Source of the DNA: Candidatus Microbacterium stercoravium
GTDB lineage: Bacteria > Actinomycetota > Actinomycetes > Actinomycetales > Microbacteriaceae
Direction: 5' to 3'
NCBI GenBank assembly: GCA_019117025.1
Contig: DXAM01000051.1
Location: 1 to 45,141 of the forward strand
DNA length: 45,141 nt
Shown here in pieces: positions 9,792-17,853 of the stretch; positions within the stretch are counted from its first letter, which is position 1; the number at the start of each line of letters is the position of its first letter. Position numbers and translations under genes: made by a program. Under the pieces are notes generated by a model that was given only the letters and a program-made list of their open reading frames with translations, was not told where the DNA came from and did not search any database.

Positions 9792-10055
9792 CTAACGGTC
9801 CTTCGCGCGCACGCGCAGCCCTGACGCGATCAGGGCGCGCGTGAGCTCGCCCGCCGTGACCCGGCGCGCGCCCGCCGCCACGAGGTCGTCGATCCGTTCG
9901 GCGGGAACGTCGTAGTGGTCGAGGTCGAATGCGCGCCGGGGAATGCCGCAGCGCGCGGCGAACGCGTGGAGCTCTTCGAGATCGTGGTCGCTCACGAGAT
10001 GCGCCCATCGGCGCCCGTGGGCCGGCCACATGGCGGTGTCGACGAGGATCGTCAT
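9792..10055 (-). CDS. DUF4031 family protein
   Basis: This is an 87-residue cytoplasmic protein with the family pattern near the N-terminus (WPAHGRRWAHLVSDHDLEEL) followed by HAFAARCGIPRRAFDLDHYD and a C-terminal basic tail. DUF4031 proteins are small and conserved in actinobacteria, and no function is established. The start is ATG 10055. It has a leaderless signal, TAGGGT seven bases before the ATG. It lies between rne (convergent, five bases apart) and the rplU promoter region (divergent). Confidence 0.85.
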   Translation of the reverse strand: MTILVDTAMWPAHGRRWAHLVSDHDLEELHAFAARCGIPRRAFDLDHYDVPAERIDDLVAAGARRVTAGELTRALIASGLRVRAKDR

Positions 10056-10062
10056 GCGAGCA

Positions 10063-10068
10063 ACCCTA
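10063..10068 (-). promoter_or_regulatory. Candidate leaderless -10 (TAGGGT) for the DUF4031 gene
   Basis: On the reverse strand TAGGGT is followed by seven bases and then the ATG at 10055, so the message would start with its initiation codon. No good -35 is visible. Confidence 0.5.
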
Positions 10069-10091
10069 TGCGCGACGCGCCGCCGGAATGA

Positions 10092-10122
10092 TTGCGCGCA
10101 TTCAGGTTTCTTCCGGTAGAGT
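10092..10122 (+). promoter_or_regulatory. Candidate promoter of rplU-rpmA
   Basis: TTGCGC (10092-10097) and TAGAGT (10117-10122) are separated by 19 bases. This would start a leader of about 185 nt ahead of rplU. The spacing is slightly long, so the -35 is uncertain; the -10 fits TANNNT. Confidence 0.4.
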
Positions 10123-10273
10123 TAACCGCTGGTGCGTCTTCGGTCGCGCGCTCTCCCACTGGCGGCGCGGCTCACACCATACGGACGCATCCCGCACAAC
10201 CAGTGCGGTGAGAAGGTCAGTGTCCGGCCCTGTTTCCCTCAGGGAAGGACGCCCCGGAATTCCCGTGAGACTC

Positions 10274-10293
10274 GGATGATCGCGAGATCATCC
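10274..10293 (+). ncRNA. GNRA-capped hairpin in the rplU leader
   Basis: GGATGATC (10274-10281) and GATCATCC (10286-10293) form a perfect eight-base-pair stem closed by the tetraloop GCGA, a GNRA loop. It ends 20 bases before the rplU start codon. A second short hairpin, TTCCC (10234-10238) with GGGAA (10242-10246), lies upstream. Leader control of the L21 operon is known in Bacillus; a comparable role here is inferred from position only. Confidence 0.5.
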
Positions 10294-10313
10294 CCAATGA
10301 AACAGGTATCAAC

Positions 10314-10622
10314 GTGGTTTACGCAGTTGTTCGCGCCGGTGGCCGGCAGGAGAAGGTTGAGGTCGGAACGGTCATCACCCTCGACCGTGTTCAGGCTGCC
10401 GAGGGCGAGTCGATCGAGCTGCCCGCCGTCCTCTTCGTCGACGGCGACAACGTGACGACCGGCGCCGACGCGCTGTCGAAGGTCACGGTCACCGCTGAGG
10501 TCGTCAGCGACCTGCGCGGTCCGAAGATCGTCATCCAGAAGTACAAGAACAAGACCGGTTACAAGAAGCGTCAGGGGCACCGCCAGGAGCTCACGCGCGT
10601 CAAGATCACCGGCATCAAGTAA
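10314..10622 (+). CDS. rplU: 50S ribosomal protein L21
   Basis: L21 binds 23S rRNA domain I and contacts L20 in the large subunit. The 102-residue product is full length and starts [18 protein letters not shown], with the conserved [12 protein letters not shown] segment near the C-terminus. The start is GTG 10314; the ribosome-binding site is weak (ACAGG at about 10302-10306), and a hairpin lies just upstream. It is followed after 21 bases by rpmA, the usual partner. Confidence 0.97.
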   Translation: MVYAVVRAGGRQEKVEVGTVITLDRVQAAEGESIELPAVLFVDGDNVTTGADALSKVTVTAEVVSDLRGPKIVIQKYKNKTGYKKRQGHRQELTRVKITGIK

Positions 10623-10643
10623 GCGCCAGGAAGAGGACACGAG

Positions 10644-10901
10644 ATGGCAAGTAAGAAGGGCGTCAGCTCCACCCGGAACGGCCGCGACTCGAATGCCCAG
10701 CGCCTCGGCGTGAAGCGCTTCGGCGGTCAGGATGTCAACGCGGGCGAGATCCTCGTCCGTCAGCGCGGCACGCACTTCCACCCCGGCTCGAACGTCGGAC
10801 GCGGCGGCGACGACACGCTGTTCGCCCTTGCGGCGGGAGCCGTGGAGTTCGGGAACAAGGGCGGCCGCAAGGTCGTCAACGTGGTAGCCGCTGCCGAGTG
10901 A
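10644..10901 (+). CDS. rpmA: 50S ribosomal protein L27
   Basis: L27 reaches into the peptidyl transferase centre with its N-terminus. The 85-residue product starts [16 protein letters not shown], so it lacks the cleavable N-terminal extension found in Firmicutes. The conserved core [24 protein letters not shown] is present. The start ATG 10644 is preceded by AGGAAGAGGA. It is co-transcribed with rplU, and a hairpin terminator follows before obg. Confidence 0.97.
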   Translation: MASKKGVSSTRNGRDSNAQRLGVKRFGGQDVNAGEILVRQRGTHFHPGSNVGRGGDDTLFALAAGAVEFGNKGGRKVVNVVAAAE

Positions 10902-10931
10902 TTCTCGGTCGCAGCGAGCGATCTGCATCCG

Positions 10932-10961
10932 GAACGGGGCGGGCTGAGGCCTGCCCCGTTC
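10932..10961 (+). terminator. Terminator-like hairpin after rpmA
   Basis: A 13-base stem (10932-10944 with 10949-10961) closes a TGAG loop, with one G-U pair in the RNA. It is very GC-rich and followed by CTCG rather than a U-tract, so it could act as an attenuating or Rho-assisted terminator between rpmA and obg. Confidence 0.6.
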
Positions 10962-10994
10962 TCGCGTAGGAACAACGAGCAACGAAGAGGCACC

Positions 10995-12512
10995 ATGGTC
11001 ACGTTCGTCGACGAGGTCACCCTGCACCTGAAGGCGGGCAGCGGCGGCAACGGCTGTGTGTCGGTGCGCCGCGAGAAGTTCAAGCCGCTGGCGGGACCTG
11101 ACGGCGCGAACGGCGGAAACGGCGGCGACATCGTACTCGTCGCGGATCCGCAGACCACGACGCTGCTGCCGTACCACCACCTGCCGCACCGCAAGTCGGA
11201 GAACGGCGGGTTCGGCATGGGCGACATGCGCTCGGGGGCGCATGGCGAGACGCTCGAACTGCCCGTTCCGGTCGGCACGGTCGTGAAGAAGCCCGACGGC
11301 GAGGTCATCGTCGATCTCATCGAACCGGGCATGACGTACGTCGCGGCGCAGGGCGGCCTCGGCGGGCTCGGCAACGCCGCGCTGTCGTCGCCGAAGCGCA
11401 AGGCTCCCGGGTTCGCCCTGCTCGGAACGCCGGGCTGGGAGGGGCGGCTCGTTCTCGAGCTGAAGACGCTCGCCGACATCGCGCTCGTGGGATACCCGTC
11501 GGCCGGCAAGTCGAGCCTCATCGCCGCGATCTCCGCGGCGCGCCCGAAGATCGCCGACTACCCGTTCACGACGCTGCACCCGAACCTCGGCGTCGTGCAG
11601 GCCGGCGACGTGCGGTACACCGTCGCCGACGTTCCCGGCCTCATCGAGGGCGCGAGCGAGGGGCGCGGGCTCGGTCTCGAGTTCCTGCGGCACGTCGAGC
11701 GCTGCACCGCGCTCGTGCACGTGCTCGACTGCGCGACGCTCGAGCCGGGGCGCGACCCGCTGAGCGACCTCGAGGTGATCCGCTCCGAGCTTGCGAACTA
11801 TCCGGTGCCGGAGGGGCAGACGCCGCTCATCGAGCGTCCGCAGGTCGTGGTGCTGAACAAGATCGACGTGCCCGAGGCCGAAGAGCTCGCCGACTTCGTG
11901 CGCGGCGACATCGAGGCGCTCGGCTATCGCGTGTTCGAGATCTCGACGGTGGCGCACCGAGGGCTGCGCGAGCTGACCTTCGCGCTGGCCGAGCTCGTCT
12001 CCGCCGAGCGCGCGCGCCTCCCCGAAGCGCCGCCCGCGGAGCGCGTCGTGATCCGCCCGAAGAGGTCGGAGCGCGATTTCACCATCCGCGCCGAGGACAG
12101 CCCGCTCGGACCGCTGTTCCGCATTCTGGGTGCCAAGCCCGAGCGGTGGGTGCAGCAGACCGACTTCAAGAACGACGAGGCCGTCGGCTATCTGGCCGAC
12201 CGGCTCGAGAAGCTCGGCATCGAGAACGCCCTGGTGCGCGCGGGAGCGACGCCGGGCGCGGCCGTCGTGATCGGCGAGGGCGACGGCGTCGTGTTCGACT
12301 GGGATCCGGCGATCAGTTCGGCGGCCGAGCTCGCCCAGGCGCCGCGCGGCACCGATCCGCGGCTCGAGGGCAACCAGCGACGCACCACCACCGAGCGGCG
12401 CGAGGCCTACAAGGCTCGGCAGGACGCCCGCACGATCGAGCGCGCGCTCGAGGAAGAGCGCCGCCTCGCAGGCAGCGCGTCGGAGGCCGAGAATCCGGAC
12501 GTGACCGAGTGA
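10995..12512 (+). CDS. obgE: Obg-family GTPase
   Basis: Obg is an essential GTPase that acts in late 50S assembly and in stress control. The 505-residue product shows the three-domain layout of Gram-positive Obg. The glycine-rich Obg fold is at about 1-160 ([20 protein letters not shown]). The G domain has G1 GYPSAGKS at 166-173, [20 protein letters not shown] and NKID. The OCT domain is at about 350-430 ([18 protein letters not shown]). A charged tail follows. ATG 10995 has GAAGAGG upstream. The proB start overlaps its stop by four bases, giving an obg-proB-proA operon, a common order in actinobacteria. Confidence 0.97.
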   Translation: MVTFVDEVTLHLKAGSGGNGCVSVRREKFKPLAGPDGANGGNGGDIVLVADPQTTTLLPYHHLPHRKSENGGFGMGDMRSGAHGETLELPVPVGTVVKKPDGEVIVDLIEPGMTYVAAQGGLGGLGNAALSSPKRKAPGFALLGTPGWEGRLVLELKTLADIALVGYPSAGKSSLIAAISAARPKIADYPFTTLHPNLGVVQAGDVRYTVADVPGLIEGASEGRGLGLEFLRHVERCTALVHVLDCATLEPGRDPLSDLEVIRSELANYPVPEGQTPLIERPQVVVLNKIDVPEAEELADFVRGDIEALGYRVFEISTVAHRGLRELTFALAELVSAERARLPEAPPAERVVIRPKRSERDFTIRAEDSPLGPLFRILGAKPERWVQQTDFKNDEAVGYLADRLEKLGIENALVRAGATPGAAVVIGEGDGVVFDWDPAISSAAELAQAPRGTDPRLEGNQRRTTTERREAYKARQDARTIERALEEERRLAGSASEAENPDVTE

Positions 12513-13360
12513 CCGCCTATACGCGGGGCGACATCGCGTCGGCCCGTCGCATCGTGGTGAAGGTCGGTTCCTCATCGATCAGCGGCGCGGCGGAATGGCG
12601 CATCGACATGCTCGTCGACGCACTCGTGGCGGCGCGTGCGCGCGGCCAGGAGGTCGTGCTCGTGTCGTCCGGCGCGATCGCGACGGCCCTGTCGCTCATG
12701 GATTTCAGCGCAGGCCGGCCCACCGACCTCGCAACGCAGCAGGCGGCGGCGGCGGTGGGCCAGAACGTGCTGCTGTGGCGGTGGCAGTCGAGCCTCGCGC
12801 GATTCGACGTGTTCGCGGGACAGGTGCTGCTGACGCTGAGCGACATGCAGAACGCCACCCCGCGCAGCAATGCGCGTCGCGCGCTCGACCGGCTGCTGAC
12901 GCTCGGCGTGCTGCCGATCGTGAACGAGAACGACACGGTCGCGACGCACGAGATCCGCTTCGGCGACAACGACCGGCTGTCGGCGCTCGTGGCGCATCTG
13001 CTGAAGGCCGACGCGCTCGTGCTGCTCAGCGACATCGAGGCGCTGTACACGGCGCCGCCCGACCGTGAGGGCGCGCGCCCGATCGACACGATCGGCCCCG
13101 ACGACGACCTGCGGCAGTTCGAGTTCGGCGACAAGGTCGTCAACAGCGTCGGAACCGGGGGAGCGGCCACGAAGGCGACCGCTGCCCGCCTGGCGCAGGA
13201 TAATGGGGTGGGAGCGCTCGTGACGAGCGCGGACAACATCGCTGACGCGCTCGCCGGCCGACAGATCGGAACGTGGTTCGCGCCGGCTGAGACGAGCGAA
13301 CCCAAGACCGACACGCTGTCGGTGATCCTGGGCGACGACGACCACGAGGTGACGAGATGA
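12509..13360 (+). CDS. proB: Glutamate 5-kinase, lacking the PUA domain
   Basis: ProB phosphorylates glutamate as the first step of proline synthesis. The 283-residue product contains the amino-acid kinase fold: the N-terminal KVGSSSIS loop, VSSGAI, the INEND-like segment VNENDTVA with FGDND, and [13 protein letters not shown]. The C-terminal PUA domain of the roughly 370-residue E. coli enzyme is absent. The start is GTG 12509, overlapping obg (GTGA). The stop overlaps proA (ATGA). In ProB the kinase domain alone is active and feedback-sensitive, so a functional enzyme is expected; the missing PUA may alter oligomer state. Confidence 0.95.
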   Translation: MTAYTRGDIASARRIVVKVGSSSISGAAEWRIDMLVDALVAARARGQEVVLVSSGAIATALSLMDFSAGRPTDLATQQAAAAVGQNVLLWRWQSSLARFDVFAGQVLLTLSDMQNATPRSNARRALDRLLTLGVLPIVNENDTVATHEIRFGDNDRLSALVAHLLKADALVLLSDIEALYTAPPDREGARPIDTIGPDDDLRQFEFGDKVVNSVGTGGAATKATAARLAQDNGVGALVTSADNIADALAGRQIGTWFAPAETSEPKTDTLSVILGDDDHEVTR

Positions 13361-14610
13361 CGGACGAGACCCCTGAGATCCGCTTCGCTCGAGCGAAGAG
13401 CGCCGCGCGCGAGATCGCACGGCTCACGAGCGGCGAGAAGGCCGATCTGCTCGTGGCGATCGCCGAACGGCTCGTCGCCGAGTCGCCGCGCGTCGTGGCG
13501 GCGAACGCCGAGGATCTCGACCGCGGGCGAGCGAACGGAATCGGCGACTCTCTCCTCGACCGGCTCGCCCTGTCGACCGAGCGCGTGAGCGCCCTCGCTG
13601 ACGCGACGCGCGAGGTGGCGTCGCTGCCGGATCCGGTGGGCCAGGTGGTGCGCGGCGAGCGTCTGCCGAACGGCCTGCGCCTCGAGCAGGTGCGCGTGCC
13701 GTTCGGCGTCGTGGGCGCGATCTACGAGGCGCGCCCGAACGTCACGGTCGATATCGCGGCCCTGGCGCTGCGCGCGGGGAACGCGGTCGTGCTGCGCGGC
13801 GGCAGCGCCGCGATGTCGTCGAACACCGCGCTCGTGTCGATCATGCGCGACGCGCTGGCATCGTGCGGCATCGACCCCGAGGCGATCCAGACGGTCGACG
13901 AGTTCGGCCGCGATGGGGCGAATGCGATGATGACGGCGCGCGGCCTCATCGACGTGCTCGTTCCTCGAGGATCCGCGAATCTGATCGAGACCGTCGTGAC
14001 GAACTCCACCGTGCCCGTGATCGAGACCGGCGCGGGCAACGTGCACGTTGTGCTCGATGCGAGCGCGACGGACGAGATGGCGCGCGACATCACGGTCAAC
14101 TCCAAGACGCACCGCCCGAGCGTGTGCAACTCGGCCGAGAGCGTGCTGGTGGTGCGCGAGGCGGCCGAGCGACTGGTTCCCGGCGTGGTTTCCGCACTGC
14201 AGCATGCCGGCGTGACGGTGCACGGAGACGACGCCGTGCGGGCCCTCGCTGACGGCGTCGTTCCGGCGACCGAGCACGACTGGGAGGCCGAATACCTGAC
14301 GCTCGACATCGCGATGCGCGTGGTCGACACGCTCGACGACGCGATCGCCCACATCTCCCGGTACAGCACGCACCACACTGAGACGATCGTGACGAGCGAT
14401 CTCGAGAGCGCCGAGCGGTTCCTCGCCGAGGTCGACTCGGCGGCGGTGTACGTCAACGCATCGACGCGCTTCACCGACGGCGGCGAGTTCGGCTTCGGCG
14501 CCGAGGTCGGCATCTCCACGCAGAAGCTCCACGCGCGCGGGCCGATGGGGCTGCCGGAGCTGACCAGCACGAAGTGGATCGGACGCGGCTCCGGCCAGGT
14601 GCGCGCGTAG
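13357..14610 (+). CDS. proA: Glutamate-5-semialdehyde dehydrogenase (gamma-glutamyl phosphate reductase)
   Basis: ProA reduces gamma-glutamyl phosphate with NADPH to the semialdehyde, which cyclises toward proline. The 417-residue product is of usual length and has the aldehyde dehydrogenase-type fold. It shows the conserved VPFGVVGAIYEARPNVTVD segment, ALRGGNA-like LRAGNAVVLRGGS, and the catalytic Cys257 in THRPSVCNSAES. It starts at ATG 13357, overlapping the proB stop, with GAGGTGACGAG as the ribosome-binding region. The coupling suggests equimolar synthesis with ProB, since the labile intermediate is channelled between them. Confidence 0.97.
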   Translation: MTDETPEIRFARAKSAAREIARLTSGEKADLLVAIAERLVAESPRVVAANAEDLDRGRANGIGDSLLDRLALSTERVSALADATREVASLPDPVGQVVRGERLPNGLRLEQVRVPFGVVGAIYEARPNVTVDIAALALRAGNAVVLRGGSAAMSSNTALVSIMRDALASCGIDPEAIQTVDEFGRDGANAMMTARGLIDVLVPRGSANLIETVVTNSTVPVIETGAGNVHVVLDASATDEMARDITVNSKTHRPSVCNSAESVLVVREAAERLVPGVVSALQHAGVTVHGDDAVRALADGVVPATEHDWEAEYLTLDIAMRVVDTLDDAIAHISRYSTHHTETIVTSDLESAERFLAEVDSAAVYVNASTRFTDGGEFGFGAEVGISTQKLHARGPMGLPELTSTKWIGRGSGQVRA

Positions 14611-14677
14611 CCGTGCTCACAGCCCCTTCGCGGTAGGCTGAAGGGCACCGACAGATTTTTCTTCGAACGGAGTCAGG

Positions 14678-14872
14678 ATGCACCTCGCCGCCTCGATCGT
14701 CTCTCTCGCGGCTGAAGCCGAGCACCATGGCAACGTGATGCTCGAGACGCTGCCCATCGCGTTCATCGCCGTTGCCGTCTTCGGCGTGCTCGCGCTCGTG
14801 ACGGTGTCGTACAAGAACGTCGCGCACCGCCACGCCGATCCGGCAGAGCACAACGACGAGACCACGCACTGA
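14678..14872 (+). CDS. Small single-span membrane protein (64 residues)
   Basis: I do not recognise a named family. The product has one strong membrane helix around residues 27-45 ([18 protein letters not shown]) preceded by a short, mostly hydrophobic N-terminus with EHH, and a histidine- and acid-rich tail ([16 protein letters not shown]). The ribosome-binding site ACGGAG lies seven bases before ATG 14678, and a candidate -10, TAGGCT, is at 14634-14639. Position, GC3 bias and the close junction with nadD (four bases) support a real gene. The histidine-rich tail could bind metal, which is speculation. Confidence 0.75.
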   Translation: MHLAASIVSLAAEAEHHGNVMLETLPIAFIAVAVFGVLALVTVSYKNVAHRHADPAEHNDETTH

Positions 14873-14876
14873 GCGC

Positions 14877-15476
14877 GTGATCGACTCGTCCGGGCGCACT
14901 CGTATCGGGGTGATGGGGGGAACGTTCGATCCCATCCATCACGGCCACCTGGTGGCCGCGAGCGAAGCGGCGACGAGTTTCGACCTCGACGAAGTGATCT
15001 TCGTGCCGACGGGACAGCCGTGGCACAAGCCCGACGTGTCGGCGGCGCAGGAGCGCTATGAGATGACCGTCATCGCGACGGCCTCGAACCCCGATTTCAC
15101 CGTCAGCCGCGTGGACATCGACCGTACGGGCGCGACCTACACGGTCGACACCCTGCGTGACCTGCAGCGGGAGCGGCCGGGGGCAGAGCTCTTCTTCATC
15201 ACCGGCGCCGACGCGATCGCGCAGATCGTGGGGTGGCGAGATCATGATGAGCTGTGGGAACTCGCACATTTCGTTGCGGTGTCGCGCCCGGGGCATACCC
15301 TAGATATCGACGACCTGCCGAGCGACCGGGTCAGCCGGCTCGAGATCCCCGCGCTTGCGATCTCCTCGACGGATTGCCGTGAACGCGTGGAGCGCGGCCT
15401 GCCGGTCTGGTACCTCGTTCCCGACGGCGTCGTACAGTACATCGCCAAACACCATCTCTATCGGAGCCAGGCATGA
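14877..15476 (+). CDS. nadD: Nicotinate-nucleotide adenylyltransferase
   Basis: NadD adenylates nicotinate mononucleotide in NAD synthesis. The 199-residue product has the nucleotidyltransferase signature [15 protein letters not shown] at residues 12-26 and the C-terminal [10 protein letters not shown] motif (ISSTxxR type) for ATP binding, then the [14 protein letters not shown] ending. The start is GTG 14877; no strong ribosome-binding site is visible, so it may depend on coupling to the small gene four bases upstream. The next gene overlaps its stop by four bases (ATGA). Confidence 0.95.
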   Translation: MIDSSGRTRIGVMGGTFDPIHHGHLVAASEAATSFDLDEVIFVPTGQPWHKPDVSAAQERYEMTVIATASNPDFTVSRVDIDRTGATYTVDTLRDLQRERPGAELFFITGADAIAQIVGWRDHDELWELAHFVAVSRPGHTLDIDDLPSDRVSRLEIPALAISSTDCRERVERGLPVWYLVPDGVVQYIAKHHLYRSQA

Positions 15477-16384
15477 GCACTTCCGGCGAGCAGGAGAAAC
15501 GTCCGCTGACGCGGCGCGAGCTGCGTGAGCTGCGCGCGCGAGGGATCGACCCACGCGAGACCGCGGTCGAGCCCGATCCTGTCGCCGAGCCCGATCTCGA
15601 GCCCAATACTGCCGCCGAGCCCGAAGCCGTGCCGAACGATGCGCCTGCCGAGACGTCCGCGTCCGACGTGCTCGCCGAGACTCCCGCGGCGCACGGACCG
15701 AACGTCGTGGCGACATCGGTGCCGACCGGATCCGACCAGCCTCCGCTCACGCGTCGCGAGCTCCGCCGCCTCCGCACGAACGAGATGCCGATCGTCGAGG
15801 TCGACGAGGACCAGGACGCCCCCGCCGATCCCGGTGTGGCGATCAACGTCATCACCGAGGTGCGCACCGAGCCCGATGACGAGAAGGCCGCGGCCGACAC
15901 GGAGGTCGCGCCGTCGCCGGCTGCCGACGACGGCGACGAACCCACGACGACGGTCATTCCCGCGCTGAGCCCGGTGTTCGGCGCCGGCGTGGGGGAGTCC
16001 ACGTGGGCTCCCGACGAGAAGGCCACCTTCGAAGACATCCTCGAGCGCCGCGCGACGACCTCGCCGAGCTCGATCATCATGACGAGCTCGCACCGCCTCG
16101 CCGACGGCATCGGATCCACGGGAGCGGCTCGCGGGACCACCGACGGCCGTGACATCGACTCCGTGCTCATCGATGGCGAGCTGCCGCCGAGCTCCTCGCC
16201 CACGCCCATCGCCGCCTCTGCCGCCATCTCGACGCAGAAAGCCGCGCGCGATGTCATCCGACCGCCCGCGCCCGAGAAGGGTCGCAGCCTGCTGCTGGCG
16301 CTCGGCATCACCGCCGGTGGTCTCGGGATCCTCGCGATCGGCGCTCTCATCACCCTCTACTTCACGGGAGTCTTCAACCAGTGA
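15473..16384 (+). CDS. Hypothetical membrane-anchored protein with two LTRRELR motifs
   Basis: No enzyme family is recognised. The 303-residue product carries two nearly identical short motifs, [11 protein letters not shown] (11-21) and [11 protein letters not shown] (91-101). Each is followed by long stretches rich in Glu, Pro, Ala and Thr that look disordered, with an (AEP.) repeat at about 30-60. A single membrane helix lies near residues 278-299 ([20 protein letters not shown]), leaving a very short outside tail. The bulk would therefore be cytoplasmic if it follows a C-tail-anchored topology. It is sandwiched by four-base overlaps between nadD and rsfS, so it is translated in the same operon. 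Similar basic LTRRELR starts are common in actinobacterial membrane proteins, but two copies in one chain are unusual. Confidence 0.8.
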   Translation: MSTSGEQEKRPLTRRELRELRARGIDPRETAVEPDPVAEPDLEPNTAAEPEAVPNDAPAETSASDVLAETPAAHGPNVVATSVPTGSDQPPLTRRELRRLRTNEMPIVEVDEDQDAPADPGVAINVITEVRTEPDDEKAAADTEVAPSPAADDGDEPTTTVIPALSPVFGAGVGESTWAPDEKATFEDILERRATTSPSSIIMTSSHRLADGIGSTGAARGTTDGRDIDSVLIDGELPPSSSPTPIAASAAISTQKAARDVIRPPAPEKGRSLLLALGITAGGLGILAIGALITLYFTGVFNQ

Positions 16385-16764
16385 ACCCTTCGTCAATCGA
16401 CATGCTGCAGACCGCTGCGGCCGCAGCCGACAAGCTGGGAGCCGAGGAGCTCGTCGCACTCGACGTCTCCGAGCCCATGCCGCTCGCCGACATCTTCCTC
16501 ATCGCCTCCGGGCGCTCCGAGCGCGCGGTGAGCGCGATCTCCGACGAGATCGAGCGGGCGCTGCTCGAGTCAGGACATAAGCTGCTGCGCCGCGAGGGCA
16601 AAGCGGGCGGCCGCTGGGTGCTGTGCGACTTCGGCGACCTAATCGTGCACGTCTTCCACCGCGAGGAGCGCGAGTACTACGCGCTCGAACGGCTCTGGAA
16701 GGACTGTCCGGCGATCGCCATCGACCTGCCGACACGCCCGTCCGACGCCGTCGATTTCGCCTGA
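16381..16764 (+). CDS. rsfS: Ribosome silencing factor RsfS
   Basis: RsfS binds L14 on the large subunit and blocks joining with the 30S subunit in starvation. The 127-residue product shows the family core: VALDVSEPMPLADIFLIASG, then RREGKAGGRWVLCDFGDLIVHVF and REYYALERLWKDCP. The start is GTG 16381, overlapping the preceding stop (GTGA). Its place after nadD is conserved in many bacteria. Confidence 0.95.
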   Translation: MNPSSIDMLQTAAAAADKLGAEELVALDVSEPMPLADIFLIASGRSERAVSAISDEIERALLESGHKLLRREGKAGGRWVLCDFGDLIVHVFHREEREYYALERLWKDCPAIAIDLPTRPSDAVDFA

Positions 16765-16779
16765 TCCTCGACGACGTTG

Positions 16780-16785
16780 TACGCT
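16780..16785 (+). promoter_or_regulatory. Candidate -10 (TACGCT) for tRNA-Ala
   Basis: TACGCT fits TANNNT and would start transcription about 30 bases before the mature tRNA. The leader between them contains inverted arms GTATGAG (16786-16792) and CTCATAC (16815-16821). No clear -35 is seen. Confidence 0.3.
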
Positions 16786-16821
16786 GTATGAGTTGCCCGC
16801 GAGGGTGATGCAGTCTCATAC

Positions 16822-16894
16822 GGGCCCATGGCGCAGCTGGTAGCGCACCTGCATGGCATGCAGGGGGTCGGGGGTTCGAGTCCCCCTGGGTCCA
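16822..16894 (+). tRNA. tRNA-Ala (anticodon GGC)
   Basis: A complete 73-base cloverleaf folds. The acceptor is GGGCCCA with TGGGTCC, including the G3-U70 wobble pair that is the main alanine identity element. The D arm is GCGC/GCGC, the anticodon stem CCTGC/GCAGG has loop ATGGCAT giving anticodon GGC, the variable region is five bases, and the T arm is GGGGG/CCCCC with TTCGAGT. The discriminator is A. The 3' CCA is not encoded and must be added by the CCA-adding enzyme. A strong terminator follows directly. Confidence 0.97.
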
Positions 16895-16925
16895 CAAAAG
16901 CCCCTGGTTCGCCAGGGGCTTTTGT
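16894..16925 (+). terminator. UUCG-capped terminator after tRNA-Ala
   Basis: A perfect 14-base-pair stem (16894-16907 with 16912-16925) is closed by the stable tetraloop TTCG. The 3' arm ends CTTTTGT, giving a U-rich tail. Its first base is the discriminator base of the tRNA, so the terminator begins immediately at the tRNA end. The region from here to 17077 holds no gene that I can support. Confidence 0.9.
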
Positions 16926-17077
16926 CATGCGCGCGACGACCTGCCCGATGCATCCAAATCGTTACCTGCGCCTCCCGGGAGAACCGCATCGCGCTCGATA
17001 CCTTGGAGCACAGAACACACGACGCGACCGTATCCGTACGTCGCGCTGAGCGGTGTCGGACGCTGAAGGGCAGTGCG

Positions 17078-17752
17078 TTGGAAGAATCCACTGGGGCACT
17101 CGCGGAGACCGGTGCCGACGGACGAGTCGGGCCCGAGACCGCGGTGGGCGCGGATACCGTGCGCGGTATCGCAGCCGTGGGGCTCGTCGTCACGTTCGCG
17201 ATGACCGCGATGGTCGGCGTGTTCTCCTCGTTCGTCGGACTCGCGCCGCTCATCGCCGACGCGGTCGGCATGGACGTGCGGCTCGCGGATGCGATCCGGC
17301 TCGGCGTCGCCGCCGGGCTCCTGTGGTGCCCGCTCGTCGCCGCGAAAGTCATTGCGCCGCGCGTGAGCCTCGTGCAGCACGTCCACTTCACCTTCGGCGC
17401 CCATCGCACCATCTGGGGCTTCGTGCTCGTCGCCGGCATGGCGGCCACGACGATCGCGGCCGAGGTCACCGGACGCTACGGGTGGTTCCTGCTCGCGGTG
17501 CTGCTGATGCTCGGATGGGGCGCGCGCACCGGCGTGATCCTCAACCGATTGGGCGACGACCAGGCGATGAAGGCGCATGCCGAGAGGCAGGAGCAGACGC
17601 GCGCGCGGATCGAAACCATCATGGAGCGACTGATGCCGTGGGCGCGCGGCGCCCGGCGGTATGCGACGTCGACTGCCCGCCGTCTCGCGCACCGTGCGTC
17701 GCCCGTCGTGCACGGAATGCTCCACCGACTGCGCCGCGTTCGACGGCACTGA
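17078..17752 (+). CDS. Unrecognised polytopic membrane protein
   Basis: I do not recognise a family. From TTG 17078 the product is 224 residues. It has an acidic N-terminus and about four membrane helices: near GIAAVGLVVTFAMTAMVGVF, LGVAAGLLWCPLVAAKVIAP, WGFVLVAGMAATTIAAEV and WFLLAVLLMLGWGARTGVI. It ends in a very basic cytoplasmic tail rich in Arg. The open frame runs upstream through the tRNA to 16853, which cannot be coding, and no ATG or GTG is in frame nearby. TTG 17078 is preceded at good spacing by GAAGGG (17065-17070). GC3 bias supports coding. Confidence 0.65.
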   Translation: MEESTGALAETGADGRVGPETAVGADTVRGIAAVGLVVTFAMTAMVGVFSSFVGLAPLIADAVGMDVRLADAIRLGVAAGLLWCPLVAAKVIAPRVSLVQHVHFTFGAHRTIWGFVLVAGMAATTIAAEVTGRYGWFLLAVLLMLGWGARTGVILNRLGDDQAMKAHAERQEQTRARIETIMERLMPWARGARRYATSTARRLAHRASPVVHGMLHRLRRVRRH

Positions 17753-17853
17753 CCCGTGCCGCACGACGCACGCGGTCCTCTCAGACGGCGGTCGGCTCGG
17801 CGCTGACCGTCCGCGCAGCGACCGAGCGGCGCCGCGCGACGAAGAACGCGATC

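Noticed and set aside
14624..14645. Hairpin CCCTTC/GAAGGG after proA as a terminator
   Set aside because: It has only six base pairs, a ten-base loop and no U-tract, and the loop holds a candidate -10 (TAGGCT), so termination is unlikely.
16822..16925. tRNA-Ala as an integration site of a mobile element
   Set aside because: No integrase, phage gene or repeat of the tRNA 3' end was found downstream, and the adjacent genes have native codon use.
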